Assembly: GCA_041846575.1 (NCBI GenBank)
Contig: JBGZFC010000049.1
Location: 12,103-76,102 of the forward strand
Reading direction: 5' to 3'
DNA: 64,000 nucleotides
Origin: JBGZFC01 sp041846575
GTDB lineage: Bacteria; Bacteroidota; Bacteroidia; Bacteroidales; Dysgonomonadaceae
This document shows, one piece after another, positions 50,719 through 58,794 of the stretch (position 1 is its first letter; each line of letters begins with the position of its first letter). A program made the translations under genes and the position numbers. The notes under the pieces are model-generated. The model searched no databases. It was not told where the DNA came from and worked only from the letters and a program-made list of their open reading frames with translations.

Positions 50719-51070
50719 AATAAACCCAAATTACGCAGTAGGCTTTTAAGCAACAGACAATAAACTATAATTCAATGAGATAGATTTTGCAAAGTTTTTT
50801 TGACAAACTTCATTAATTTACAATATATCAACAATTTAAACAAGAGGCATCTTTTCTACTGCGTAATCTGGGATAAACTCACGTAGGAGAGAATTGTAAT
50901 TCGGGCTTCTCGAAAGGATACTCGTTCACAGGACATTTGTCAACTAAAACATTACTACATTGGCATATTTGCAAATTAGCACATTGAAAAAAAACGCATC
51001 ACGTGCCACTATCCACCCAAAAAACATGTTTACTTGTTTACCAAAAACTCATCAACTAAAAAATTTTTTA
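50719..51070. other. 352-base spacer with an 8-bp tandem array
   Basis: A+T-rich, with no open frame of quality. It carries a five-unit octamer array at 50949-50988 (ACATTACT, ACATTGGC, ATATTTGC, AAATTAGC, ACATTGAA). The phrase CTGCGTAATCTG or its inverse (CTACTGCGTAA near 50857, TTACGCAGTAG near 50731) occurs twice in inverted orientation about 130 bases apart. Confidence 0.6.
50949..50988 (+). repeat. Five-unit 8-bp tandem array
   Basis: Consecutive units share ACATT or a one-base variant and mostly end in GC. The same octamer family occurs at 12630-12653 and 12889-12928. Confidence 0.75.
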
Positions 51071-51078
51071 TACATTTG
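51071..51078 (+). promoter_or_regulatory. -7 box (TACATTTG) directly upstream of tsaC
   Basis: A perfect TAnnTTTG match ends only 8 bases before the ATG at 51087. With the usual distance from box to start site, the mRNA would have at most a 1-3 base leader. Confidence 0.55.
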
Positions 51079-51086
51079 TAGCCATT

Positions 51087-51698
51087 ATGATTATTAAACT
51101 TTACAACGAAAATCCAAGTCCTCGAGAAATTGAGCGTATTGTTTCAGTTTTACGCGACGGAGGCTTGGTTATATACCCAACCGATACACTATACGGTGTG
51201 GGATGCGATGCTCTGAATGTACGCGCAGTAGAAAAGATTTGCCAGATTAAAAACATAAATCCGCAAAAAAGCAATCTCTCTATTATTTGCAACAGTTTGA
51301 GCGATATAAGCGAATATGCCAAAGTAGATACACCAACATTCAAGTTGATGAAAAAAAACTTACCCGGTCCGTTTACTTTTATTCTACCGACAACATCTTC
51401 TTTGCCAAAGATTTATAAAAACAAAAGAACTGTCGGAATTAGAATTCCCGACAATAATATTGTTCAGTCCATTGTTGCAGCTCTTGGTAATCCCATAATG
51501 AATGCAACGATAAAGAACGATGAATATAATGAAATTGAGTATGCTACAAATCCCGAATTGATTGGCGAAGTATGGGGAAATATTGTAGATATTATTGTTG
51601 ATGGAGGATACGGTGGTATTGACCCGTCAACCGTTGTTGATTGCACAGGTGAAGAGTTTACCATTGTCAGACAAGGTAAAGGAGAATTGATTATCTAA
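51087..51698 (+). CDS. tsaC: TsaC/Sua5-YrdC L-threonylcarbamoyladenylate synthase
   Basis: 203 residues of the YrdC fold. It contains VIYPTDTLYGVGCDA near 28-42, IKNINPQKSNLSIIC near 54, LPGPFTFIL near 93 and RTVGIRIPDN near 113, the characteristic KxR...PT(D)TxYG and SxR-type pocket for ATP, threonine and bicarbonate. It makes threonylcarbamoyl-AMP for tRNA t6A37. There is no Sua5 C-terminal domain, so it is the short TsaC form. The tcdA gene at 10.5 kb acts later on the same modification. A 27-base gap leads to the S41 protease gene. Confidence 0.93.
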   Translation: MIIKLYNENPSPREIERIVSVLRDGGLVIYPTDTLYGVGCDALNVRAVEKICQIKNINPQKSNLSIICNSLSDISEYAKVDTPTFKLMKKNLPGPFTFILPTTSSLPKIYKNKRTVGIRIPDNNIVQSIVAALGNPIMNATIKNDEYNEIEYATNPELIGEVWGNIVDIIVDGGYGGIDPSTVVDCTGEEFTIVRQGKGELII

Positions 51699-51725
51699 TT
51701 TATACAAATAACAACTATTAAATCA

Positions 51726-53207
51726 ATGAAAAAGATATTTTTATACACAATAACTTTAGTGTTATTCTTTTTGAACATATCTTGTGAAAAGAATAATATT
51801 ACTAACCAATCGGATAATGAATATGTAAACAAGTGGATTTATGAAAACATGAGCGTCTATTACTTGTGGAACGATAAACTACCCGTACTTGCATCCGCTC
51901 AATATGAAGTTAATCCCGATATTTTTTTCGATAAAATTCTTTACAAATACGATGCTCAAAGCAATCCCGATGGCGACAGATTTTCATGGATTCAAGATAA
52001 CTACGTTGATCTGCTAAATTCGCTAAGCGGTGTATCCTCTTACGATATTGGATTTGAGTATCAACCATATTACATAGTCAATGGAAATCCAGAAGTAGAG
52101 ATGAGAATAATCTACACAAAAAGAGGGAGCGATGCTGAAATAAAAGGCGTAAAACGTGGTCATTGCATCAGGGCTGTCAATGGAATTACCATTACCGACA
52201 AAAATTATCGGGATATCTTTTCCGGAAACAGCGAAAAAACTCTATCAAGAGTGCGTTACGTTCAAAATCATGATACCGGCGAACTCATGGTAGAAGAATT
52301 GAATGATGTTACCGTAAAAATGAATTCGCAATTTGCCGAAAATCCTGTATTTCTTGATAGTATTTATACTTTTGATAATAAAAAAATCGGATACCTTGTT
52401 TACAATTTCTTTTCTCACGACAAAGGTGACAACTCCTACGGATATGACTTGCAACTGATGCAGGTATTGGCAAAGATGAAGAGTAAAGGAGTTACGGAGA
52501 TGATATTGGATTTGCGCTATAACAGTGGTGGTGCGGTATCTTCGGCTGTGGCATTGGCAAGTGCATTGGTAAAAAATCACTCAACCGATAATGTAATGGC
52601 ACGTGCAAAATACAATGTATTGCTTGAAGAATCTCTGAGAAAAGAGTATGGCAATGATTTTTTCTACACATATTTCCAAAGCAAAATAGTTAAAAAAGAT
52701 GGAGCAACCATTGAAATACCTCTATTGAATCTATCCAATTTATATGTTATTACCGGAAAAAGAACGGCTTCGGCAAGTGAACTGATAATAAACGGACTGA
52801 TGCCATATATGGACAATATTATTTTGATTGGAGATAAAACAGTCGGAAAAAACGTAGGTTCTATTTCAATATATAAGGAGAAAGACGAAAGAAATAAATG
52901 GGGCATGCAACCTATTGTAGTAAAATATTTTAACAGTGAGGGATATTCTGACTATACTTCCGGATTCTCGCCTAATCCCGAGAACTTTATTAACGAGTTT
53001 AACTATGAGCTTGTGGAACTTGGCAATACCAATGACCCTCTTTTAAACAGAGCTATCGAACTTATTACGGGTAATAGAAATTTGTTAGAAAAGCCGATAA
53101 AAACAACAAAATATACTCTCCCTTTAGCTAAACCCAAAGGGTTAGAACAATTTAATATGCGAGATGATATTCACGAAAAAGCACTATTGGATTTAATGAG
53201 AAAATAG
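51726..53207 (+). CDS. S41-family (C-terminal processing) peptidase, lipoprotein
   Basis: 493 residues. A lipoprotein signal ends at about Cys20 (LNISC). An N-terminal helical region with YVNKWIYENMSVYYLWNDKLP and a PDZ-like domain (GVKRGHCIRAVNGITI near 137) precede the S41 core. That core contains MILDLRYNSGGAVSSA near 257, the Ser-bearing TGKRTASASELIING near 344 and the Lys-bearing IGDKTVGKNVGS near 371. The Ser-Lys dyad appears intact. Members cleave envelope proteins or peptides; the target is unknown. Bacteroidetes carry several such lipoproteins. It may be co-transcribed with tsaC. Confidence 0.9.
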   Translation: MKKIFLYTITLVLFFLNISCEKNNITNQSDNEYVNKWIYENMSVYYLWNDKLPVLASAQYEVNPDIFFDKILYKYDAQSNPDGDRFSWIQDNYVDLLNSLSGVSSYDIGFEYQPYYIVNGNPEVEMRIIYTKRGSDAEIKGVKRGHCIRAVNGITITDKNYRDIFSGNSEKTLSRVRYVQNHDTGELMVEELNDVTVKMNSQFAENPVFLDSIYTFDNKKIGYLVYNFFSHDKGDNSYGYDLQLMQVLAKMKSKGVTEMILDLRYNSGGAVSSAVALASALVKNHSTDNVMARAKYNVLLEESLRKEYGNDFFYTYFQSKIVKKDGATIEIPLLNLSNLYVITGKRTASASELIINGLMPYMDNIILIGDKTVGKNVGSISIYKEKDERNKWGMQPIVVKYFNSEGYSDYTSGFSPNPENFINEFNYELVELGNTNDPLLNRAIELITGNRNLLEKPIKTTKYTLPLAKPKGLEQFNMRDDIHEKALLDLMRK

Positions 53208-53225
53208 ATATACGTTTCAAAAGTT

Positions 53226-54215
53226 TTACGTCATATTGTATTTTTCTTCAATTCCGTCCATAATTTCAAACAGTTTGTCAAGCGTGTTTGCTCGCAACAT
53301 GGCTATACGTGTTGGTTTGAAATCGGGAATACCTTTTAACAGTGGTGTTGCAGCCAGATGACGACGGCTGTGCAAAATACCTCGACGCTCATCCAATCGG
53401 CTCACGCTTTGATTGATTTGCTGCTTTAATACACCGAGATACCACGAGAAAGACTCTTTCGGTAACTCTTCTCCTGTTTCGAGAAAATGTTTTATTTCCC
53501 GAAAAATCCAGGGTGCACCAAAAGATGCTCGCCCAACCATTACCGCATCAACGCCCGTTTCTTCGAAACGCTGTTTAGCGGTAAGAGCAGAATCAATATC
53601 GCCGTTACCGATAATCGGTATATGTATTCGAGGACTGTTTTTCACCTCGCCTATAAGCGTCCAATCGGCTTCGCCGGTGTACATTTGCGCACGTGTACGT
53701 CCATGAATGGTAAGAGCCGCGATACCACAATCTTGCAGCTGTTCGGCAAGCGAAACGATAATTTTGGAGTTATCATCCCATCCCAACCGGGTTTTCACGG
53801 TAACAGGTTTTTTTACCGCTTTTACAACTTTTTCGGTAATTTCGAGCATCAATTCAGGCGTTTTCAACATGCCCGAACCGGCTCCTTTTCCGGCGACTTT
53901 CTTAACGGGACAACCAAAGTTTATATCTATAATCTCAGGGTTGGCTTCTTCGCAAATCTTGGCTGCTTCGACCATCGCATTAACGTCGCGTCCGTAAATT
54001 TGTATCGCTACGGGGCGTTCGTCGTCGCTTAAAATCAATTTTTCTTTGGTTTTACGTACATCGCGAATAAGTGCATCACTCGATACAAATTCTGTATAAA
54101 CCGTATCGGCACCAAATTGTTTGCAGAGCAAACGAAAGCCAATATCGGTTACATCTTCCATAGGCGCGAGAAAGATCGGATATTTTGAGGTAAACTCTAT
54201 ATTGCCTATTTTCAT
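53226..54215 (-). CDS. dusB: DusB-like tRNA-dihydrouridine synthase
   Basis: 329 residues, a FMN-dependent TIM barrel plus C-terminal helical domain. Signatures: FLAPMEDVTDIGFR at 15-28, catalytic Cys in NFGCPVKKVAGKGAGSGML near 95-113, VKTRLGWD near 135 and GRTRAQMYTG near 168. It reduces uridines in the D-loop of tRNA. The ATG at 54215 begins a normal family N-terminus; the ORF start at 54251 adds 12 unlikely residues. It converges with the S41 gene (18-base gap). The spacer upstream carries a GCGTGAAAC-type repeat. Confidence 0.93.
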   Translation of the reverse strand: MKIGNIEFTSKYPIFLAPMEDVTDIGFRLLCKQFGADTVYTEFVSSDALIRDVRKTKEKLILSDDERPVAIQIYGRDVNAMVEAAKICEEANPEIIDINFGCPVKKVAGKGAGSGMLKTPELMLEITEKVVKAVKKPVTVKTRLGWDDNSKIIVSLAEQLQDCGIAALTIHGRTRAQMYTGEADWTLIGEVKNSPRIHIPIIGNGDIDSALTAKQRFEETGVDAVMVGRASFGAPWIFREIKHFLETGEELPKESFSWYLGVLKQQINQSVSRLDERRGILHSRRHLAATPLLKGIPDFKPTRIAMLRANTLDKLFEIMDGIEEKYNMT

Positions 54216-54320
54216 TGTTTTTTTACTTATTATTTCTCGCAACGAACGCAAAGATTTTCACGCAAAGAGCGTAGAGTTTATTTCGCAAATGACGCAAAGT
54301 ATCTGCAAATGTAACGTTGC

Positions 54321-54357
54321 GAACTTAGCGATTTTCTTAGTGTGCTTGGCGTGAAAC
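54321..54357 (+). repeat. GCGTGAAAC-type spacer repeat
   Basis: The phrase CTTAGCGATTTTCTTAGTG and following GCTTGGCGTGAAAC matches 12736-12769 (CTTTGCGATTTCC ... CTTTGCGTGAAAC) in the same orientation. The adjoining 54238-54300 stretch has several further CGCAAA phrases (CACGCAAAGAGCG, GACGCAAAG). Confidence 0.55.
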
Positions 54358-54369
54358 TAACATTCAATC

Positions 54370-54732
54370 TTATTTAATTGAAAACGCTTTGCTATATTCA
54401 TCAACATTAAAACCCACCAAAACGAAATCCTTAGTAACAACAATCGGTCGCTTTACCAACATTCCATTGCTTGCCAACAATTTTATTAACTCTTCTCTCG
54501 ATGCGGTTTTTACAACATCTCTCAAATTATTTTGTCGATAAACCTGACCGGACGTGTTAAAAAACTTTTGAATTGGAAGTCCGCTTTCGTCAATCCATGC
54601 CGACAACTCTTCGGCGGTGGGCTTATCTTCCACAATATGTCTGATTTCCACTTCGATATTGTTACTTTCGAGCCATTTAGCTGCTTTGCGACAAGTGCCA
54701 CAGGGAGGATATTGTATAAATAAAGGTTTCAT
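54370..54732 (-). CDS. ArsC/Spx-like thioredoxin-fold protein
   Basis: 120 residues. It starts LFIQYPPCGTCRKAAKWLE with a CxxC (Cys11, Cys14), the redox motif of the Spx/MgsR/YffB branch rather than the single Cys of true arsenate reductases. Later signatures are NTSGQVYR and VKRPIVV near 92, both family-typical. Spx regulates transcription in Firmicutes; the role in Bacteroidetes is unclear and may be a thiol reductase. It begins 3 bases after the fucosidase stop, so both are on one minus-strand transcript, though a functional link is not obvious. Confidence 0.87.
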   Translation of the reverse strand: MKPLFIQYPPCGTCRKAAKWLESNNIEVEIRHIVEDKPTAEELSAWIDESGLPIQKFFNTSGQVYRQNNLRDVVKTASREELIKLLASNGMLVKRPIVVTKDFVLVGFNVDEYSKAFSIK

Positions 54733-54735
54733 CTT

Positions 54736-56763
54736 TTATATTTTAATTTCTATATTATTCATTTTCAGTGGCGAAACTTTTGATTCCGGATTGGCTTTCC
54801 TTATTGAAATCTGATGATAATCTTTTCCTTTGTCCAACGAAACAGGGGATAGCCTCATCGTGTGCAACGTCCATTCCGTTAGCAGTTTAATTCCGTAACT
54901 AACTTCCTTTTCATAACCGTTATAAAACTTTATAACAAGCTGATTTTGACCCTCTTCTAATGGTAAAAGGAGAATTTCTTTTTGTCGTTTTATACGTTCG
55001 GGCGAAAAGTGAGCCGTGATATATTTTCCATTCAAAAGAATATACACAGCGTTACCGCTTTCTATTTCAACGGCTATTGTTTGTGGTTTTGTTGACTCTA
55101 TCTCTTGCAACAAAACAAAACTTCTTCGGGGAGTTATTGCTTCGGTATGTGATTCATTGTAATTAAAATCGGAAACTAATCTAAAATTATCATCCGCTTG
55201 AACGTTTATATATTCAATACCTTCCTCTTCCGCATATCCAAAAACACCTCGTCCCGGTTTTCGATACAAGTGACCCCATTTTACAATGTTTTTATCGAGA
55301 GTCTGTTTTTGTGATGATTGAGCAAATAACATAACTTCCTGTTTCTTACCGTTGATGTCGATTTCGATTTTCTCTCCCTTTTCCGAATCGGTAAAACTTA
55401 TTTCGGGCAACAGAGAATGTTTTCCGGAAATAAAAAACCAATCGTAGCCGATTAAACTTTTATATCCGCAATAGTAATTCAAACTCGAATGCCCGAAAAC
55501 GGGAGTAGAGTTTTGAGGTTTTAGAGATGTTATTCCCGACAAAACATTTTCCGGCTTTGCATCAAATCCGGTTGCCTTAAACACGGAAAAGGGAGCTACT
55601 TCGGAATATGTGCCGATAGGTGAAATGTCCTTTTTAAATAAATGCAAACTCGATATTTCTTTAAATCGGGAGTCTTCTCCTCTCGGAACAAAGAAATAAA
55701 TTTTGTCCCCTTTAGCCGTAGCATCAAAACCCTGAACAGGAGTGAGAAACGGATTTGCACTTGTGCCGTAAATAGCCTCAGCGTTTGCTTTTATCCATTT
55801 TCCAATTTCCACCAGCACATCACGTTCGAACTCAACGACCGAACCGTCGCCTCGCGGTCCGATATTTAACAGATAATTTCCGCCGCGGCTGATAACTTTT
55901 ATCAAACTTGCTATCTTTTCATCAACTTTCTCCTGAACACTTCCTCGTTCTTGCCACGAACGATAACCCCATGTTTCGTTAAACATTGATGCGGCGGTTT
56001 GCCACGGAATATCGAGTTTATAGTCGGGATATTCGTTGTCAGCCATCACGGCAAAATCAACATAATCGTTACCCAATCGTCCGCTAATCATACATTGGGG
56101 TTGCAAACGGTTGACCAACTCGTACAAACCCTTGCTTTGGGAAGGTGTAAGCGAACCCATATCGAACCATATTTCAGAAATATCGCCGTAATTGGTCATA
56201 ATTTCTTCCACTTGCTTTTTATTAAATTCGTAATGTTCATCGGTCAATGGGTCGGCGTTGTGGCTCGAAATGGGATAAGCGTGCGGATAGTTCCAATCTA
56301 TAAGAGAGTAATATACCGCGAAATCGATACCTCCTCTTTTACAGGCATCGGCTAACTCTTTCATCAGGTCTCTACCGTATGGCGTAGCATCCACTATATT
56401 GAAATCGGTATATCGAGAGTGATACATGCAAAACCCGTCGTGATGCTTCGATGTAAAAACAATTGAACGCATTCCGGCATCTTTTGCCAATTGCACAATC
56501 TCATCCGGATTCCATTTTGTAGGATTGAAATGTTTTGCCGTATTTCCGTACCAATCACTGAAGATTCCCGCGAACGACTGTATCTGTTCACTGTAACCTC
56601 TCTCAACGGGTTTGCCGTTGTACACGCCACCATACACGGAGTAAAGCCCGAAGTGAATGAACATAGAGAACTTTTGGTCGAGCCATTTTTGCGACGGTTT
56701 TTGTTGAGCGGAAACGAACACCGCGCAAAGTAGAAGACTGATGACAAGCTTTATTTTCTTCAT
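54736..56763 (-). CDS. GH29 alpha-L-fucosidase
   Basis: 675 residues. Signal peptide at about 1-20 (LLLCAVFVSAQ). The GH29 barrel shows KFSMFIHFGLYSVYGG near 30, TSKHHDGFCMYHSRYTD near 94 and EIWFDMGSLTPSQ near 187, with Asp as the presumed nucleophile. C-terminal beta-sandwich regions follow, one probably sugar-binding. It should release L-fucose from glycans in the periplasm or at the surface. No SusC/SusD or other carbohydrate-utilisation genes are nearby, so it is not in an evident polysaccharide utilisation locus. Upstream ATG at 56784 adds 7 residues; 56763 gives the cleaner signal. Confidence 0.92.
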   Translation of the reverse strand: MKKIKLVISLLLCAVFVSAQQKPSQKWLDQKFSMFIHFGLYSVYGGVYNGKPVERGYSEQIQSFAGIFSDWYGNTAKHFNPTKWNPDEIVQLAKDAGMRSIVFTSKHHDGFCMYHSRYTDFNIVDATPYGRDLMKELADACKRGGIDFAVYYSLIDWNYPHAYPISSHNADPLTDEHYEFNKKQVEEIMTNYGDISEIWFDMGSLTPSQSKGLYELVNRLQPQCMISGRLGNDYVDFAVMADNEYPDYKLDIPWQTAASMFNETWGYRSWQERGSVQEKVDEKIASLIKVISRGGNYLLNIGPRGDGSVVEFERDVLVEIGKWIKANAEAIYGTSANPFLTPVQGFDATAKGDKIYFFVPRGEDSRFKEISSLHLFKKDISPIGTYSEVAPFSVFKATGFDAKPENVLSGITSLKPQNSTPVFGHSSLNYYCGYKSLIGYDWFFISGKHSLLPEISFTDSEKGEKIEIDINGKKQEVMLFAQSSQKQTLDKNIVKWGHLYRKPGRGVFGYAEEEGIEYINVQADDNFRLVSDFNYNESHTEAITPRRSFVLLQEIESTKPQTIAVEIESGNAVYILLNGKYITAHFSPERIKRQKEILLLPLEEGQNQLVIKFYNGYEKEVSYGIKLLTEWTLHTMRLSPVSLDKGKDYHQISIRKANPESKVSPLKMNNIEIKI

Positions 56764-56982
56764 TTTTTTATATTTTAGATGCAAAACACAAGAATCAAAA
56801 CAAAATAGTTTCTTTGTAAAAATTTAAACAACTTCTAAGTAGAAAGCAGCAGTCTCAAAAGTAAAGCACATCACTATGTTGTCATACTGAATGAAGCTTT
56901 TAGCGGAATGAAGTATCTGTATTTTTTAGATGCAAGGCGCAAGAGCCAATACTTAAGACATTTTTATAATATTTCCTGCAAA

Positions 56983-57103
56983 AGCTGACAGCTGACAGCC
57001 AACAGCCGGAAGAACAGATTTCTTACTTCGTTCGAAATGACAGGGAGCCGTTTATGTTTTGGTTGCGTTACTAACAACTGACAGCCAGCAACTGATAGCC
57101 GAA
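56983..57103 (+). repeat. Two 7-bp tandem arrays (AGCCAAC type)
   Basis: 56983-57010 reads AGCTGAC, AGCTGAC, AGCCAAC, AGCCGGA. 57069-57103 reads TACTAAC, AACTGAC, AGCCAGC, AACTGAT, AGCCGAA. Related arrays on the opposite orientation are at 27883-27924 and 61408-61435. Confidence 0.75.
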
Positions 57104-57248
57104 AGAATAGATTTTTCACTTTGTTCAAAAATGACAAGCTGCTACCAAATACGCAACTTCCAATTTCGGTCTTCTGACATCTGACTTCGGACAAAGAAAA
57201 GAGTCTTCACTTCGTTCAGAATTCACAGAATCGCTCTTAGGCAATGAC
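57097..57248 (+). repeat. 152-base inverted repeat, left arm
   Basis: Aligns end to end with the reverse complement of 61264-61414, with scattered mismatches only. The most conserved part is the run around TGCTACCAAATACGCAACTT and CTTCTGACATCTGACTTCGG. The arms flank the aminotransferase and acyl-CoA synthetase genes. Confidence 0.82.
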
Positions 57249-57432
57249 AAAAACGAACGAATATCGGGATTTTGAGACAGTCTCCTTCTTGTTCTGAATA
57301 ACTATGTCGGAGGTATTTGTAATCCAGACTTTTCGTTTCATACCGCATCTATAAAGATAGAATGACAATGAACCCCAATCATCAATCCTTCGATTGATAA
57401 CCGATAAAATCTAACGACTGACTGCCAATTAA

Positions 57433-58746
57433 TTACTGTTGACTTTTATGCAACATCTCCAAACGCTCTTTCAATAGCGGGAACTGACTTCTCGGAGTAA
57501 GAGAGACACAAATACGCAATGCTTCGTGACGAAGACTGCCTGTTGCTTTAAGCGTTATGGCACACATACCGTATTGAAGCATCAGTTTTATCAATTCGCC
57601 GCTATCCAGATCTTTATATGCAACCGTAAAGTAAAAACCGTCGGCAATATCTTCGTCTCCGTCTTTGTCATATACAATATGGAATCCGTTGTCAAGGAAC
57701 ATTTTTTTCATCTCCTCAGCTTTATGTCCATACTCCATTACTCCGTCGCGGAAATTGTAATCGCCATCGTTTGCAGCTTTTAGCATTGCTGCCAATCCCC
57801 ATTGCGCAGAGTGTGTAACTCCTGCAGACAGAGCATATAACGACGCTGAAATCATTGCATCGCCAAAACGTGTACGACCAAATGACTCTTCCAAATCGGG
57901 ATATTCACTTTCGAACAGTTTATCGGACATTACTAAAATACCAACACGTTGTCCGGCATAGCTAAACACTTTTGAACTTGCCAAAGTAAGAATGTAGTTT
58001 TGGGTATATTGTGCAACGGTTGGTTGATATGGCGGTTCTCCCGGACGAGAATAATCTTTACGGAAATCCATACCGAAATATGCCAAATCTTCTATAACAA
58101 TAACATCGTATTTGTTTGCTATTTCTCCAATTATACGAAGTTCTTCATCTGTCAGACATTGCCACGTAGGGTTATTTGGATTTGAATATAGTATTGTGCA
58201 AAACTCGCCTGTACTTAAATAACTTTCGAGTTTATCTCTCAGTTTTGCTCCGCGATACTCGTACAAGTCAAAGGTTTCGAACGGCTGACGTAATATGCGA
58301 CATTGCAATTTATTGAGTCCGAATCCAGGGTCGATAAACAGTGTTCCTTTAGCACGATTGTTGTGTGTGCGGTTTGCCACTAAGAAAGATGCAAAAAGGC
58401 CTTGCATTGAACCTACGGTAGGCACACAGCTTCTTGGCATTACATCTACATCGAGAAACAGCTTTACAAAACGCGATGCTTCATACTTCAGCTCGGGTAA
58501 TCCGTCCAAGTTCGGATAAACGGAGGCTACACCTTCACGCAACTTTTCTATCTCTTTATTGATTCCGATTTCGGGGGCGGGCAATCCCGGCACACCCATT
58601 TCCATACGTACAAATTTTGTATTACTCTCCTGTTCAAGACGATTGGCAATAGCTACCGTATCGCGAATAGAAGCCAAACCTAAATCGTCGATATGTAAAT
58701 CGTCGATATGCTTTTGAATGATGCTTTCAGATATAGGGAAACTCAT
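57433..58746 (-). CDS. PLP-dependent aminotransferase, class I/II
   Basis: 437 residues with the fold-type I pattern. It contains MGVPGLPAPEIGINKEIE near 48, YPNLDGLPELKYEASRF near 77, NPNNPTWQCLTDEEL near 187, and the PLP-binding Lys in LASSKVFSYAGQRVG near 255, followed by an Arg for the substrate carboxylate (LRICVSLT near 415). The substrate is unknown; homologues are usually labelled pyridoxal phosphate-dependent aminotransferase only. The acyl-CoA synthetase gene lies 48 bases upstream on the same strand, suggesting co-transcription and a role in amino-acid fermentation. This is inference. Confidence 0.88.
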   Translation of the reverse strand: MSFPISESIIQKHIDDLHIDDLGLASIRDTVAIANRLEQESNTKFVRMEMGVPGLPAPEIGINKEIEKLREGVASVYPNLDGLPELKYEASRFVKLFLDVDVMPRSCVPTVGSMQGLFASFLVANRTHNNRAKGTLFIDPGFGLNKLQCRILRQPFETFDLYEYRGAKLRDKLESYLSTGEFCTILYSNPNNPTWQCLTDEELRIIGEIANKYDVIVIEDLAYFGMDFRKDYSRPGEPPYQPTVAQYTQNYILTLASSKVFSYAGQRVGILVMSDKLFESEYPDLEESFGRTRFGDAMISASLYALSAGVTHSAQWGLAAMLKAANDGDYNFRDGVMEYGHKAEEMKKMFLDNGFHIVYDKDGDEDIADGFYFTVAYKDLDSGELIKLMLQYGMCAITLKATGSLRHEALRICVSLTPRSQFPLLKERLEMLHKSQQ

Positions 58747-58794
58747 TGTTTTATTACATTTTTATTTATTATTTATTTCAAATTATCAATATTA

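Larger units (their letters stand above)
56764..57432. other. 669-base spacer with heptamer arrays and one arm of an inverted repeat
   Basis: No gene is seen. It holds heptamer arrays at 56983-57010 and 57069-57103, a GTTCGAAATGACAGGGA repeat (57015-57046), the 152-base inverted-repeat arm 57097-57248 and a TTTTGAGACAGTCTCC element end at 57270-57285. Confidence 0.7.
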
